Of a DNA stretch of 64,000 bases, positions 1 to 10,510 are shown one piece after another (position 1 is the stretch's first letter; each line of letters starts with the position of its first letter). The stretch lies in NCBI RefSeq assembly GCF_002265435.1, contig NZ_NOKQ01000276.1, forward strand, positions 84,546-148,545, written 5' to 3'. The notes beneath the pieces were generated by a model, which did not search any database, was not told where the DNA came from, and saw only the letters and a program-made list of their open reading frames with translations. The position numbers and the translations under genes were made by a program. Origin of the DNA: Tetzosporium hominis. Lineage in GTDB: Bacteria; Bacillota; Bacilli; Bacillales_A; Planococcaceae.

Positions 1-1
1 T

Positions 2-2533
2 CCTTTAGTTCTTCCTTATGCACCTGCTCAATTAGAGGACGAGGAAGACCGCCTCGCTTTTCGAGTTCTTCAAGCTCTTTCAGAGGGAAAGAAGCTTCAG
101 GAAACAGAAGAGCTTCCTGTCATTCCACTTCTAACTAAACAACAATGGGATGACAAATTTGCATCGCTTGGCGACTGGCAGTCAACGTTTTTCCAGCTGT
201 TTTGTGAAGGCTATGCAGTGTCTGAGAAGACACCTAAATTACCACGCTTTCCAGTTCCTGAAGGCACGAATGCAAATGATTATTTATCACGTCTGGCCAC
301 CCATCAGCTAGAACAAAAAGGTCTTGCAACAAATAATGCATATTTAGAGCGCTTAAAGTACGAACTATCAATCATCCAATCAATGGGATATAGCGATTAT
401 TTCTTAATTGTGCAAGATTTCATTAATTATGCGAAATCAAAAGGGATTTCCGTAGGTCCTGGTCGTGGTTCATCTGCAAGTTCCTTAGTTGCGTATGTCC
501 TCGGAATTACTGGAGTTGATCCAATTGAATATGGCTTATTATTTGAGCGATTCCTAAATCCCGAGCGAGTATCGTTACCAGATATTGATGTCGACTTTGC
601 CGATTACCGTCGAGATGAAGTCATTCGCTATGTGCAACAAAAGTACGGAGAGAAATTTGTGGCGCAGATTGTCGCATTTGGAACACTCTCTACAAAGGCA
701 GTCGCTCGCGAAGTAGCAAGAGTCATGGAACTTCCACAAGAGACTCTCGCGTTTCTTTCTAAGTCTGTACCCGCTCAAGTGGCTTCTTTAGAGACAGCGG
801 TCAACGAGTCAAAAGACCTCCAAGCATTCATATCAAGAGAGGAAAAGCATGAACTCTGGTACCAGCTGGCTAAACGACTTGAAGGGATGCCACGTAATAC
901 CACTGTTCACGCAGCAGGTGTTGTCATCTCACCCAAACCACTGGTGGAAGTCGTTCCAATTGAAGAACATAATGACGGCATGTATCTGACCCAATGGACA
1001 ATGAAGGAAGTCGAGGAAGCGGGTCTTCTAAAGATGGATTTCTTAGGGCTACGCAACCTGACCATGCTAGATCAGATGACAGCAAGCATAAGAGAGACAC
1101 AGTCACCAGACTTCTCACTTTCTCGCATTGACCGGGAAGACGCGAAGGCGCTTGCACTCTTATCATCCGGAGACACACTAGGAATCTTTCAGTTCGAGTC
1201 ATCTGGAATGAAAAAGGCTTTGCAAACAGTCCATCCTACCTCGTTCCGAGAAGTAGTGGCGGTCAACGCCTTGTTCCGTCCAGGTCCGATGGCGTTTATT
1301 CCAAACTTTGCTGCACGGAAACAAGGGAAAGAAGCTGTGCGCTATGCGCATCCCTCTGTCGAACCTATCTTAAAAGAAACATATGGAATTATTGTCTATC
1401 AAGAGCAAATTATGCAGCTAGCACGAAGCATTGCAGGCTACAGCTATGCCGAAGCCGATAATCTTCGTAGAGCTGTGAGTAAGAAAGACCGTAATGTATT
1501 AACGGCGGAGAAAAACAATTTTACTACTAGAGCGCAGCAACAAGGAGTGGCTGGACAGACGGCCGCTACCTTATATGACTTAATCGTGAGATTTGCAGAG
1601 TACGGCTTCCCAAAAAGCCATGCAACAGCTTATAGCTTGATTGCTATGCAGATGGCTTATATTAAAGCTCATTATCCTGAAGCGTTTTACACGACATTAC
1701 TAACATCTACAACCGGTAACAAAGAGAAACAAGTAGCGGTCTTTCGTGAAATGAAACGACGAGGACTTGCTCTACTGCCACCCGACTTATGGAAAAGCTT
1801 TGGCCGTTTTACAATGGACAACGGAGGCATCCGAGTTGGTCTGAGCAGCATTAAAGGGATACCGCGTCCGTTTATGCAACAATTGCTAGCGATTCGTAAA
1901 CAACGAAATACACCGTGGAAGTCTTTGTTTGAACTCGCTGCTGATCTTTCTGCACAGTATTTTACACGGGCAACAATTGAACCGTTGATCAAAGCAGGGG
2001 CTCTCGATTTTCTAGGGAAAGACCGAGCTGTCTTACTGGCAAGCCTTGATCCGGCTATTATGCACGCAGAGCTCGTTCGACCTACAGTGGACAATGATTT
2101 ACTGAGTGGTTCAATTGGATCCTTTGGAGAACCCAAATATACAGAAGCAGCGATTATGCCAGACAATTACAAATTGGCGTATGAAAAAGAGGTACTTGGA
2201 ACATTTTTATCAGCGCATCCTGTCGAAGGAGCTCGAAATCAGTTCAACTCGAATTTGCGTCCAATTGATGAAGTCCAACTTGCGAATGGGAGTCAGGTGG
2301 AACTTGTCGGTTTGCTCAAAGACCTTCGCAAAATTCGTACTAAAAAAGGCCAAGCCATGGCATTTGGAGTTCTTGAAGATGAGCGCGATGAAATCGACCT
2401 CACGTTTTTCCCAGAAGTCTTTGCAAACGTAAATGTCCACTTGAAGGAACAAACGGTTCTTCATGTTCGAGGGAAAATAGAACAGCGTAACGGTAAAAAT
2501 CAACTAATCGTTCAGTCACTACAGCCTCTATAG
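2..2533 (+). CDS. dnaE: DNA polymerase III subunit alpha, DnaE type (5' end cut by window)
   Basis: This is the second replicative polymerase of low-GC Gram-positives, which extends primers at the fork. The reading frame is already open at base 2, so about 843 codons are visible and roughly 270 N-terminal codons (most of the PHP domain) lie outside the window. The internal ATG at 218 is not the true start. The polymerase core is clear: GPGRGSSASSLVAY, then PDIDVDF with catalytic aspartates, HAAGVVI, FRPGPM, YGIIVYQEQIM and FPKSHATAYS. The C-terminus carries helix-hairpin-helix and OB-fold regions. The PolC-type exonuclease insert is absent, which separates it from polC. A strong terminator follows the stop codon. 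Confidence 0.97.
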   Translation, partial: PLVLPYAPAQLEDEEDRLAFRVLQALSEGKKLQETEELPVIPLLTKQQWDDKFASLGDWQSTFFQLFCEGYAVSEKTPKLPRFPVPEGTNANDYLSRLATHQLEQKGLATNNAYLERLKYELSIIQSMGYSDYFLIVQDFINYAKSKGISVGPGRGSSASSLVAYVLGITGVDPIEYGLLFERFLNPERVSLPDIDVDFADYRRDEVIRYVQQKYGEKFVAQIVAFGTLSTKAVAREVARVMELPQETLAFLSKSVPAQVASLETAVNESKDLQAFISREEKHELWYQLAKRLEGMPRNTTVHAAGVVISPKPLVEVVPIEEHNDGMYLTQWTMKEVEEAGLLKMDFLGLRNLTMLDQMTASIRETQSPDFSLSRIDREDAKALALLSSGDTLGIFQFESSGMKKALQTVHPTSFREVVAVNALFRPGPMAFIPNFAARKQGKEAVRYAHPSVEPILKETYGIIVYQEQIMQLARSIAGYSYAEADNLRRAVSKKDRNVLTAEKNNFTTRAQQQGVAGQTAATLYDLIVRFAEYGFPKSHATAYSLIAMQMAYIKAHYPEAFYTTLLTSTTGNKEKQVAVFREMKRRGLALLPPDLWKSFGRFTMDNGGIRVGLSSIKGIPRPFMQQLLAIRKQRNTPWKSLFELAADLSAQYFTRATIEPLIKAGALDFLGKDRAVLLASLDPAIMHAELVRPTVDNDLLSGSIGSFGEPKYTEAAIMPDNYKLAYEKEVLGTFLSAHPVEGARNQFNSNLRPIDEVQLANGSQVELVGLLKDLRKIRTKKGQAMAFGVLEDERDEIDLTFFPEVFANVNVHLKEQTVLHVRGKIEQRNGKNQLIVQSLQPL

Positions 2534-2542
2534 AAAATTTTG

Positions 2543-2573
2543 ATTCCAGTCTTTCGGGACTGGAATTTTTTTA
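2543..2573 (+). terminator. Terminator of dnaE
   Basis: A 9-bp perfect stem (ATTCCAGTC/GACTGGAAT) with a 6-nt loop is followed by a T run just after the dnaE stop. Confidence 0.9.
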
Positions 2574-2582
2574 TTGTGACAG

Positions 2583-2636
2583 TTGTCATGGTGAAAAAAA
2601 TGCGTTATGCTACTACTTGTGAGTGGTCAGACCACT
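2583..2636 (+). promoter_or_regulatory. Promoter and GntR/FadR-type operator for the acc operon
   Basis: A TTGTCA -35 (2583-2588), 17-bp spacer and TATGCT -10 (2606-2611) place the transcript start near 2618. Immediately downstream, 2622-2636 is a perfect 15-bp palindrome, AGTGGTC-A-GACCACT. It contains TGGTC-N-GACCA, the half-site pattern typical of FadR-subfamily GntR regulators. The position suits repression by the GntR protein encoded next, so autoregulation of the whole accDA operon is inferred. Confidence 0.75.
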
Positions 2637-2663
2637 TTCAAAAATATGGAAACAGGTGACGAT

Positions 2664-3296
2664 ATGACATCTGCATCACCTAAATTATTTACAGAGATCG
2701 TCCGACAACTGAGGCAATTGATTGAACAGGAGCGGATTCCCATTGGTGGAAAGCTGCCGTCTGAACGAGAACTTGCCGAACGTCTAGAGGTAGGACGTTC
2801 CACGATCCGAGAGGCCCTTCGAAGTCTGGAGCTTTTAGGATTGATTGAAACGCGAAGAGGCGAAGGAACTTTCTTAGCTGACTTTCGTAACCATAAACTA
2901 GTAGAGATTTTGGCTACATTTATTTTAAAAGACACAAAATCAACTATAGATATCCATTCCACACGGCAAGCGCTCGAGAAACAAGCTATACATGAAGTGG
3001 TAGAAGGAAAGAGTGCCAGCTTATCTGTTTTAAAGAATGCATTGGTAACAACAGACGACATTCAACAGGAATGGTTTTTAAAGGAACTCGTCATTGCATC
3101 AGGCAACCGGCTGTCGATGAAAATTTGGTTGTTACTTAATGAGTACAGTAGTCGACCGTTTCGCACAGAGATGACGGAAGAAGACCGAAGTCATTGGCTC
3201 GAGCTGATTGAATCCATTGAAGCAGGAAACAGTCAGCAAGCGCAGCTGCAATTAGCGGCATGGGAACAACGATTGAGAGGGGAACTAGATAGATGA
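2664..3296 (+). CDS. GntR family (FadR-like) transcriptional regulator
   Basis: This is a 210-residue DNA-binding regulator. The N-terminal winged helix (about residues 5-75) carries [20 protein letters not shown] and [20 protein letters not shown], diagnostic for GntR. The C-terminal part is a short helical FCD-like ligand domain. An upstream in-frame ATG at 2607 overlaps the -10 box and an ATG at 2646 lacks a ribosome site, so the ATG at 2664 behind AGGTG is chosen. It overlaps accD by ATGA, so regulator and carboxylase are co-transcribed. Control of malonyl-CoA supply is inferred from position, and the ligand is unknown. Bacillus subtilis lacks this gene at this locus. Confidence 0.9.
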   Translation: MTSASPKLFTEIVRQLRQLIEQERIPIGGKLPSERELAERLEVGRSTIREALRSLELLGLIETRRGEGTFLADFRNHKLVEILATFILKDTKSTIDIHSTRQALEKQAIHEVVEGKSASLSVLKNALVTTDDIQQEWFLKELVIASGNRLSMKIWLLLNEYSSRPFRTEMTEEDRSHWLELIESIEAGNSQQAQLQLAAWEQRLRGELDR

Positions 3297-4156
3297 TTCG
3301 AGAATTATTCGCGAAAAACAAAGTGAAGTATGCCACGATCCCTAAAAAAGAACATAAAAATGATGTTCCAGAAGGAATCATGACGAAGTGTCCTGGATGT
3401 AAGAAAAACATGTTCACAAAAGAAATTGAAACGAACAATTGGGTTTGTCCTCAATGTGATCATCACTATCCGTTAAATGCAAAGCAGCGTGTAGCTTCTC
3501 TTCTTGAAGAAGAAGGGCAACAATCGTTTGATATGGATCTGCAAACTACAAATCCTCTAGGATTCCCTGGATATACTGAAAAAATTCTGTCAGATCAGAA
3601 AAAGACAGGTCTCAATGAAGCGGTATGGACGGGAACAGGAACTCTAGAAGGGCAGAAAGTTGTACTTGCTGTCATGGACTCAACGTTCCGCATGGGCTCT
3701 ATGGGTTCTGTTGTCGGAGAAAAGATTACGCGTGCTATAGAGTTTGCGACATCTAATCGACTACCATTCCTCATTTTCACAGCGAGTGGCGGTGCCCGCA
3801 TGCAAGAAGGCGTGTTATCACTTATGCAGATGGCCAAGACTAGTGTAGCTCTTAATCGTCACCGAGCAGAAGGACTTCTGTATGTATCCGTCATGACACA
3901 CCCTACTACAGGAGGTGTCTCCGCAAGCTTTGCTTCTTTAGGGGATGTGAATTTAGCGGAACCGAAAGCGCTGATTGGCTTTGCTGGTCGTCGGGTAATT
4001 GAACAGACTGTCCGTGAAAAGTTGCCTGAAGATTTTCAGACAGCTGAGTTTCTTTTAGAGAAGGGCCAGCTAGACGCTGTTGTGCACCGTCATGACATGA
4101 AGCAGACATTAGCGACTCTCGTGCAATTACACACCAAGGAGGCATCCCAATGGTAA
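3293..4156 (+). CDS. accD: Acetyl-CoA carboxylase carboxyltransferase subunit beta
   Basis: With AccA, AccD transfers CO2 from carboxybiotin to acetyl-CoA, giving malonyl-CoA for fatty-acid synthesis. At 287 residues it has normal length. The N-terminal zinc ribbon is visible as CPGC and CPQC pairs near residues 34 and 53. The crotonase-like core carries SGGARMQEG and the TGGVSASFA glycine-rich region that binds the CoA ester. The start ATG overlaps the stop of the upstream regulator, and the end overlaps accA by 7 bp, so translation is probably coupled to keep the two subunits equimolar. Confidence 0.97.
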   Translation: MIRELFAKNKVKYATIPKKEHKNDVPEGIMTKCPGCKKNMFTKEIETNNWVCPQCDHHYPLNAKQRVASLLEEEGQQSFDMDLQTTNPLGFPGYTEKILSDQKKTGLNEAVWTGTGTLEGQKVVLAVMDSTFRMGSMGSVVGEKITRAIEFATSNRLPFLIFTASGGARMQEGVLSLMQMAKTSVALNRHRAEGLLYVSVMTHPTTGGVSASFASLGDVNLAEPKALIGFAGRRVIEQTVREKLPEDFQTAEFLLEKGQLDAVVHRHDMKQTLATLVQLHTKEASQW

Positions 4157-5103
4157 AAGCTTTGCCTTTTGAAGAACCAATCGAAAAGCTGAAGTCGAAG
4201 ATTGAAGAATTAAAAAACTATACGCAAGATGCCGAAGTGGATCTTAGTGAAGAAATCGCCACACTGGAGTCCCGACTCGAGCAATTACGAGAAGATGTCT
4301 ATTCGAATCTGCAACCATGGGACCGTGTCCAGATTGCACGTCATCCAGAACGCCCTACGACATACGATTACATTGAAACGATTGTAGACAACTTTATTGA
4401 ACTACATGGAGACCGTAATTATGGGGATGATGCTGCCATTGTCGGAGGAATAGGCACAATCAATGGGAATCCTGTAACAATCATTGGTCACCAGCGAGGT
4501 CGTGACACGAAAGAAAACGTTCGTCGCAACTTCGGTATGCCTCATCCTGAAGGCTACCGCAAAGCATTACGCTTAATGAAGCAAGCGGAGCAGTTTGGGC
4601 GACCAATCGTCTGCATGATCGATACTAAAGGGGCATATCCCGGAAAAGCTGCAGAAGAACGTGGACAGAGTGAAGCCATCGCACGCAACTTAATTGAAAT
4701 GGCTGACTTAAAAGTTCCTGTCGTCAGTATTATTATTGGCGAAGGGGGAAGTGGTGGAGCTTTGGCACTTGGAGTAGGGAATCACGTACACATGTTAGAA
4801 AACAGTACATATTCTGTTATTTCACCAGAAGGTGCTGCTTCAATCTTATGGAAAGATTCAAGTCTCGCTCAAAAAGCAGCAGAGTCCATGAAAATCACAG
4901 CACCGGATCTTCAAGCTATGGACATCATAGATGACATCATTCCTGAAGTTAAAGGTGGAGCTCATCACGATCTAAAGCAACAAGCTGAATTTGTCAAAGA
5001 GACTATTGTGAAATCTATGAAGACTTTGACAGCTCTCTCAAAAGAGCAATTGATACAACAACGCTATGAAAAATTCGCGAAGATGGGATCATTTTCGTCC
5101 TGA
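4150..5103 (+). CDS. accA: Acetyl-CoA carboxylase carboxyltransferase subunit alpha
   Basis: This 317-residue protein is the partner of AccD in the carboxyltransferase half of acetyl-CoA carboxylase. The N-terminus is helical and charged, with a coiled-coil look over residues 8-50. The catalytic domain has [29 protein letters not shown] and [12 protein letters not shown], the expected CoA and carboxybiotin-site motifs. The biotin carrier and carboxylase (accBC) are not in this window, as in other Bacillales. A terminator follows, so accDA ends here and pfkA has its own promoter. Confidence 0.97.
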   Translation: MVKALPFEEPIEKLKSKIEELKNYTQDAEVDLSEEIATLESRLEQLREDVYSNLQPWDRVQIARHPERPTTYDYIETIVDNFIELHGDRNYGDDAAIVGGIGTINGNPVTIIGHQRGRDTKENVRRNFGMPHPEGYRKALRLMKQAEQFGRPIVCMIDTKGAYPGKAAEERGQSEAIARNLIEMADLKVPVVSIIIGEGGSGGALALGVGNHVHMLENSTYSVISPEGAASILWKDSSLAQKAAESMKITAPDLQAMDIIDDIIPEVKGGAHHDLKQQAEFVKETIVKSMKTLTALSKEQLIQQRYEKFAKMGSFSS

Positions 5104-5127
5104 AAACCGTGAAATAACGCACCTTTC

Positions 5128-5160
5128 AAACCTTTTTTCTTTCGAGAGAAAAGGTTTTTT
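5128..5160 (+). terminator. Terminator of accA
   Basis: A 13-bp stem capped by a stable TTCG tetraloop is followed by TTTTTT, 25 bases after the accA stop. Confidence 0.9.
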
Positions 5161-5185
5161 GCGCCCTTTGAAAGAAATTCTGAAA

Positions 5186-5241
5186 ATAAAGCGTTTTCAT
5201 TGTTTTACAACTTAGACATCTGACTTCTTGCGTGATAAGCT
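5186..5241 (+). promoter_or_regulatory. pfkA promoter region with cre-like site
   Basis: A weak promoter is proposed: TTAGAC (5212-5217), an 18-bp spacer and TAAGCT (5236-5241). The minus strand of 5186-5199 reads TGAAAACGCTTTAT, matching 12 of 14 positions of the CcpA consensus TGWAANCGNTNWCA. The site lies upstream of the -35, where CcpA can act as an activator. The function is inferred. Confidence 0.4.
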
Positions 5242-5258
5242 AAATGAAGAAATGCTGA

Positions 5259-6236
<978 letters not shown>

Positions 6237-6252
6237 GTGAGGAGACAAGGAA

Positions 6253-8013
6253 ATGCGAAAAACAAAAATAGTATGTACGATTGGACCAGCCAGTGAAAGT
6301 GAGGAAATGTTAGAACGCTTGATTCTAGCTGGTATGAACGTAGCGCGTCTGAACTTTTCACACGGAAGCCATGAAGAACACGGAGCTCGTATTGAGAGAA
6401 TCCGTAAAGTTGCGAAGAAGCTTGACCGTATCGTTGGTATTTTATTAGATACAAAAGGACCGGAAATTCGTACACATAAAATGGAAAACGATGCGATTGA
6501 ACTCGTAACGGGTCAATCTATTGCAATTTCTACAACAGAAGTTTTAGGAAATGCAGACGTCTTCTCCATCACATATGACAAATTGATTGAAGATGTCTTC
6601 CCAGGCTCTGTCATCTTACTTGATGATGGATTGATTGAATTGATTGTAGAATCTATCGACAAAGAAAATGGCAAAATCTATACAAATGTAATCAATGCAG
6701 GAACACTGAAGAACAATAAAGGTGTCAATGTACCAGGAGTCTCTGTTCAGCTTCCAGGAATTACTGAAAAAGATGCTCAAGATATTTTGTTTGGTATTGA
6801 ACAAGACGTGGATTTCATCGCAGCTTCTTTTGTACGTCGTGATTCAGATGTTCTTGAAATTCGTCAATTACTCGAGAAAAACGGCGGCGGTCACATCCAG
6901 ATCGTTCCTAAGATTGAAAACCAAGAAGGTGTCGACAATATCGATAAAATCTTGGCAGTATCAGATGGATTAATGGTAGCTCGTGGAGATCTAGGTGTAG
7001 AAATTCCGGCTGAAGAAGTGCCATTAGTACAGAAAAAGCTGATTGCAAAATGTAACCACTTAGGAAAGCCTGTTATCACTGCTACTCAAATGTTGGATTC
7101 TATGCAGCGTAACCCCCGTCCAACTCGTGCAGAAGCTTCTGACGTAGCTAACGCGATCTTAGATGGAACAGACGCTATTATGCTATCTGGGGAGACGGCA
7201 GCGGGAATGTATCCAGTAGAATCTGTAGAAACTATGCATAAGATTGCAGTCCGTACGGAAAGAGCGGTTGACTATCGTTCAATCGTTGGCAAGCTAAGCA
7301 AGAAACGCGACGTGAACTTAACGGATGCTATCGGACAAGCTGTAGCCCATACGTCTTTAAACTTAAATGTTAAAGCGGTGTTAGCTCCAACAGAGAGTGG
7401 CCACACGGCTAAAATGATTTCGAAGTTCCGTCCAGGTGTGCCTATCGTAGGTGTTACGTCTTCAGAACGTCCAGCACGTCAATTGACACTTGTTTGGGGT
7501 GTCTATCCAATCGTTGGAGCAAAAGTTCACTCTACGGATGAAATTTTAGAGACATCTATTGAAGAAAGCTTAGAAAAAGGCTACGTATCTCATGGAGATC
7601 TAGTTATCATCACTGCAGGTGTACCAGTTGGTAAAGCAGGTACTACAAACTTGATGAAAGTACATGTCATCGGGGACATGGTTGCTAAAGGTCAAGGTAT
7701 TGGAAAAACAACTGCAATGGGGAATGCTTACGTGGTAAAAGCTGGAGAAGTAGCCGACCCTGAAAAAGCTGAAGGCAAAATTCTAGTGACGGTTGGAACA
7801 GATAAGGATATGGTTCCAGCTATCGAGCGTTGTGTTGGGATCGTAGCAGAAGAGGGCGGTCTAACGAGCCATGCCGCAGTAGTTGGACTAACTCTTGGCA
7901 AACCGGTCATCGTGGGTGTGGAGAATGCGACTTCCTTGCTTCAAGATGAGCAAGAACTTACAATAGATGCAGAGTCTGGTGCTATTTATCACGGTCAGGC
8001 CCACATCATTTAA
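6253..8013 (+). CDS. pyk: Pyruvate kinase with C-terminal PEP-utilising-like domain
   Basis: Pyk converts phosphoenolpyruvate and ADP to pyruvate and ATP. The catalytic barrel runs over residues 1-340 with [21 protein letters not shown], the signature [12 protein letters not shown] and the ATQMLDSM metal and substrate region. At 586 residues it is about 110 longer than the E. coli enzymes. The extra C-terminal domain (from about 475) contains [12 protein letters not shown], the phosphohistidine-domain motif of PEP synthase and enzyme I, which is typical of Bacillus and Geobacillus pyruvate kinases. It sits 16 bp after pfkA. Confidence 0.97.
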   Translation: MRKTKIVCTIGPASESEEMLERLILAGMNVARLNFSHGSHEEHGARIERIRKVAKKLDRIVGILLDTKGPEIRTHKMENDAIELVTGQSIAISTTEVLGNADVFSITYDKLIEDVFPGSVILLDDGLIELIVESIDKENGKIYTNVINAGTLKNNKGVNVPGVSVQLPGITEKDAQDILFGIEQDVDFIAASFVRRDSDVLEIRQLLEKNGGGHIQIVPKIENQEGVDNIDKILAVSDGLMVARGDLGVEIPAEEVPLVQKKLIAKCNHLGKPVITATQMLDSMQRNPRPTRAEASDVANAILDGTDAIMLSGETAAGMYPVESVETMHKIAVRTERAVDYRSIVGKLSKKRDVNLTDAIGQAVAHTSLNLNVKAVLAPTESGHTAKMISKFRPGVPIVGVTSSERPARQLTLVWGVYPIVGAKVHSTDEILETSIEESLEKGYVSHGDLVIITAGVPVGKAGTTNLMKVHVIGDMVAKGQGIGKTTAMGNAYVVKAGEVADPEKAEGKILVTVGTDKDMVPAIERCVGIVAEEGGLTSHAAVVGLTLGKPVIVGVENATSLLQDEQELTIDAESGAIYHGQAHII

Positions 8014-8025
8014 GGACGTGATTCT

Positions 8026-8412
8026 GTGAAGTGGATCATTGCATCCGTTTTACTGTTACCTATTGTTGAATTGATCTTGTTTTTGACTGTCGGAAAGGCG
8101 ATTGGTGTCTTTTGGACTCTCGGTCTGATTTTGTTATCCGGCGCTGTCGGCATTTATTTAGTAAAATCGGTTGGAATTCAAGCGTTTAAAGACCTACCGA
8201 AACAAATTGAACGTGGTGAGCATCCAGCAAACACTGTGGTGGATGGAGTGTTAATCGGCATTGGAGCCGTGCTAGTTTTACTACCTGGTTTCTTAACAGA
8301 TGCGATTGGAATCACACTTTTATTTGCCCCAACCCGGAAATTTTATCGACCTGCAATCAACCGATTTATCCAGCGCAAGATTCGTAAAGGAAATATTATC
8401 ATCGTACGCTAA
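8026..8412 (+). CDS. fxsA: FxsA-family membrane protein
   Basis: This is a 128-residue inner-membrane protein of the FxsA family. In E. coli FxsA overproduction relieves phage T7 exclusion by plasmid F, but the native role is unknown. Three or four hydrophobic segments are visible (about 2-20, 27-46, 75-108), with GAVGIYLVKSVG and VLLPGFLTDAIG, the family hallmark, and a basic tail. It starts at GTG 12 bases after pyk with a poor ribosome site, suggesting coupling to pyk. A terminator closes the pfkA-pyk-fxsA unit. Confidence 0.9.
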   Translation: MKWIIASVLLLPIVELILFLTVGKAIGVFWTLGLILLSGAVGIYLVKSVGIQAFKDLPKQIERGEHPANTVVDGVLIGIGAVLVLLPGFLTDAIGITLLFAPTRKFYRPAINRFIQRKIRKGNIIIVR

Positions 8413-8437
8413 AAACCAGCCCTTGGCTGGTTTTTTT
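8411..8437 (+). terminator. Terminator of fxsA
   Basis: CCAGCC/GGCTGG stem extended by A/T pairs with a T7 run. The flanking A and T runs make it usable from both directions, including the convergent permease remnant. Confidence 0.88.
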
Positions 8438-9151
8438 AGTTAGAAGATTGTAATTGAAGTTGTGCAACTGCAACAAAACAAAGTGGGATGAGGAGAAATC
8501 CTTTGATCCCAAACAGCATCAAAGCACTCGATAATATGACAAGTACTACAAGAGCAAGTGACTGTACTCGTTGTTTCCAGAGCAATGGCTCAATCAAATG
8601 TCGTGAAAATACTAAAAAGAAGAAAAATAATAACGTCATAGATCCCAGTAAATTCTGTTGTTCGGAGTAGAAGAAGGCATCCAATAAATCAAAACATCGG
8701 GTCGTCTGACAAAGGTAATCAATGCTATAAAAAACAAAGAGCAAAACAAAGCGATCTCCATGATCCAATCACTCGAGAGTTGCAACGTTGTATAGACGGT
8801 GTCAGTTTCCACAAACGATTGAAGTACCTCTAAGTTCCATTCACTTACATGCAACGGCTGAATAAGTTCTGGTAGTTCTGAGGTCAGGTTTTGAATTAGT
8901 TCAATCACGGAGTTTCCAGCTTGTTTAGCTTCATTCACTGCTAGTGGTGCTGAAATCCATACTCCGAATGCTAAAACAGACAGAGTGATGATGGACTTTA
9001 AAGGATGCCCTTTAACATAGTGCGCAACAAGGGTTAGAGTAAATGCTAAAAATAGAGCACAATTTATAGGGGTCAAAAACCATAGCATAAATATACAAAA
9101 AGCACTAATAGATATAAAAACAGAAAGTGAACGACCACTCATTTTCATCAA
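8436..9151 (-). pseudogene. Decayed AI-2E family permease (YtvI-like), frameshifted and internally deleted
   Basis: Two overlapping minus-strand frames make up one broken gene. The first (9151 to 8636) has two N-terminal membrane segments followed by an amphipathic stretch rich in Leu/Glu, then RRPDVLIYWMPSSTP. The second picks up near 8662 with EQQNLLGSM and the C-terminal pattern VFSRHLIEPLLWKQR, like the end of AI-2E permeases. Adding one base near 8661 on the minus strand joins them into about 237 residues. YtvI-type proteins are about 370, so a middle membrane block also seems lost. B. subtilis ytvI sits at this locus between fxsA and citZ. The family call is inferred from the C-terminal pattern and position, and a sequencing error could explain the frameshift but not the deletion. 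Confidence 0.5.
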
Positions 9152-9215
9152 TTACATCCAATCTTTTCAAATATTTAGGGAAACAACTGTCGTACAATTG
9201 TTATTTATTTATAAA

Positions 9216-9258
9216 TTCAAGCGTTTTCATTCACAAACCCGCCATAATTAGCTATAAT
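9216..9258 (+). promoter_or_regulatory. citZ promoter with cre-like site over the -35
   Basis: TTCACA (9230-9235), 17 bp and a perfect TATAAT (9253-9258) form a strong sigma-A promoter. The minus strand of 9216-9229 reads TGAAAACGCTTGAA, matching 12 of 14 positions of the cre consensus, and abuts the -35. Catabolite repression of citZ by CcpA is known in B. subtilis. Confidence 0.7.
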
Positions 9259-9313
9259 ACGATAGGTAAGGTTGTTGAGGTACATATAGAAAGCATTCAA
9301 AGGAGAGAGACAC

Positions 9314-10429
9314 ATGACATCCACACGTGGACTTGAAGGTGTAGTAGCAACGCAATCAGCGATCAGCTCAATTATTGACGATACATTGACTTACGTTGGC
9401 TACGACATCGACGATTTAGCAAACAACGCAAGCTTTGAAGAAGTAGTGTATCTGTTATGGCATAAACGTCTTCCAAAGCATGACGAACTAGCTGAGTTAA
9501 AACAACAGCTTGCTGACAACATGGCAGTACCAGCTGAAGTACTAGCTCACTTTAAAACATATGACATCAAATCGGTTCACCCGATGACAGCACTTCGCAC
9601 AGCAGTATCTATGCTTGGCCTTTTCGACGAAGCAGCAGAAGATATGTCTGACGAAGCTAACTATTTAAAAGCAATCAAACTTCAAGCGAAGTTACCTACT
9701 TTAGTGACAGCATTTGCTCGTGTTCGTAAAGGCGAAGAGCCAGTACAACCACGCACAGATTTAAACTATGCAGCAAACTTCCTTTACATGTTATCTGGTA
9801 AAGAGCCAGAAGCAATCGAAGTAGAAGCTTTTGATAAAGCACTTGTTCTTCATGCAGATCACGAATTAAACGCATCTACATTCACTGCACGTGTATGTGT
9901 TGCAACTCTTTCTGACATGTATTCTGGTGTTGTAGCAGCTATCGGAGCTCTTAAAGGGCCACTTCACGGTGGAGCAAACGAGCAAGTAATGAAAATGTTG
10001 AGTGAAATCGGTTCTGTAGAAAACGTAGAATCTTACATTCAAACAAAATTAGATAACAAAGAAAAAATCATGGGCTTCGGTCACCGCGTCTATCGCAATG
10101 GAGACCCTCGTGCGAAGCACCTTCGTGAAATGTCTGAAAAATTGACAGCATTACGCGGAGAGTCGAAATGGTACGAGATGTCTGTTAAGATTGAAGAGTT
10201 AGTGACAGGTCAAAAGAAACTTCCGCCAAACGTGGATTTCTATTCGGCTTCTGTATACCACTCTTTAAACATTGACCATGACTTGTTCACACCAATCTTC
10301 GCAGTTTCTCGCGTATCTGGTTGGACAGCTCACATTCTTGAGCAGTATGCAGACAACCGCCTAATCCGTCCTCGCGCAGAGTACACAGGACCTGGCATGC
10401 AGACATACGTACCGATCGACGAGCGTTAA
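9314..10429 (+). CDS. citZ: Citrate synthase
   Basis: CitZ condenses oxaloacetate with acetyl-CoA to citrate. It has 371 residues and the short type II-like Gram-positive form. The N-terminus TRGLEGVVATQSAISSIIDD matches CitZ. The catalytic set is visible: HADHELNAST with the first His, GPLHGGANE, MGFGHRVY with the second, and the Asp in VDFYSASVYHSL. The ribosome site AAAGGAGAG precedes ATG. It leads a two-gene unit with icd. The usual third gene, mdh, is absent. Confidence 0.97.
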   Translation: MTSTRGLEGVVATQSAISSIIDDTLTYVGYDIDDLANNASFEEVVYLLWHKRLPKHDELAELKQQLADNMAVPAEVLAHFKTYDIKSVHPMTALRTAVSMLGLFDEAAEDMSDEANYLKAIKLQAKLPTLVTAFARVRKGEEPVQPRTDLNYAANFLYMLSGKEPEAIEVEAFDKALVLHADHELNASTFTARVCVATLSDMYSGVVAAIGALKGPLHGGANEQVMKMLSEIGSVENVESYIQTKLDNKEKIMGFGHRVYRNGDPRAKHLREMSEKLTALRGESKWYEMSVKIEELVTGQKKLPPNVDFYSASVYHSLNIDHDLFTPIFAVSRVSGWTAHILEQYADNRLIRPRAEYTGPGMQTYVPIDER

Positions 10430-10449
10430 TCCGTACGAATTATACATTG

Positions 10450-10477
10450 GGGCTACCGCATCTTATGCGTCTAGCCC
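10450..10477 (+). promoter_or_regulatory. Hairpin between citZ and icd
   Basis: GGGCTA/TAGCCC outer and CGCAT/ATGCG inner stems form a two-step hairpin with only TTT after it. It resembles an mRNA-stabilising or partially terminating element that sets the citZ:icd ratio. That role is an inference. Confidence 0.5.
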
Positions 10478-10510
10478 TTTACTTACGACCACTAGGAGGA
10501 GACAAATACT

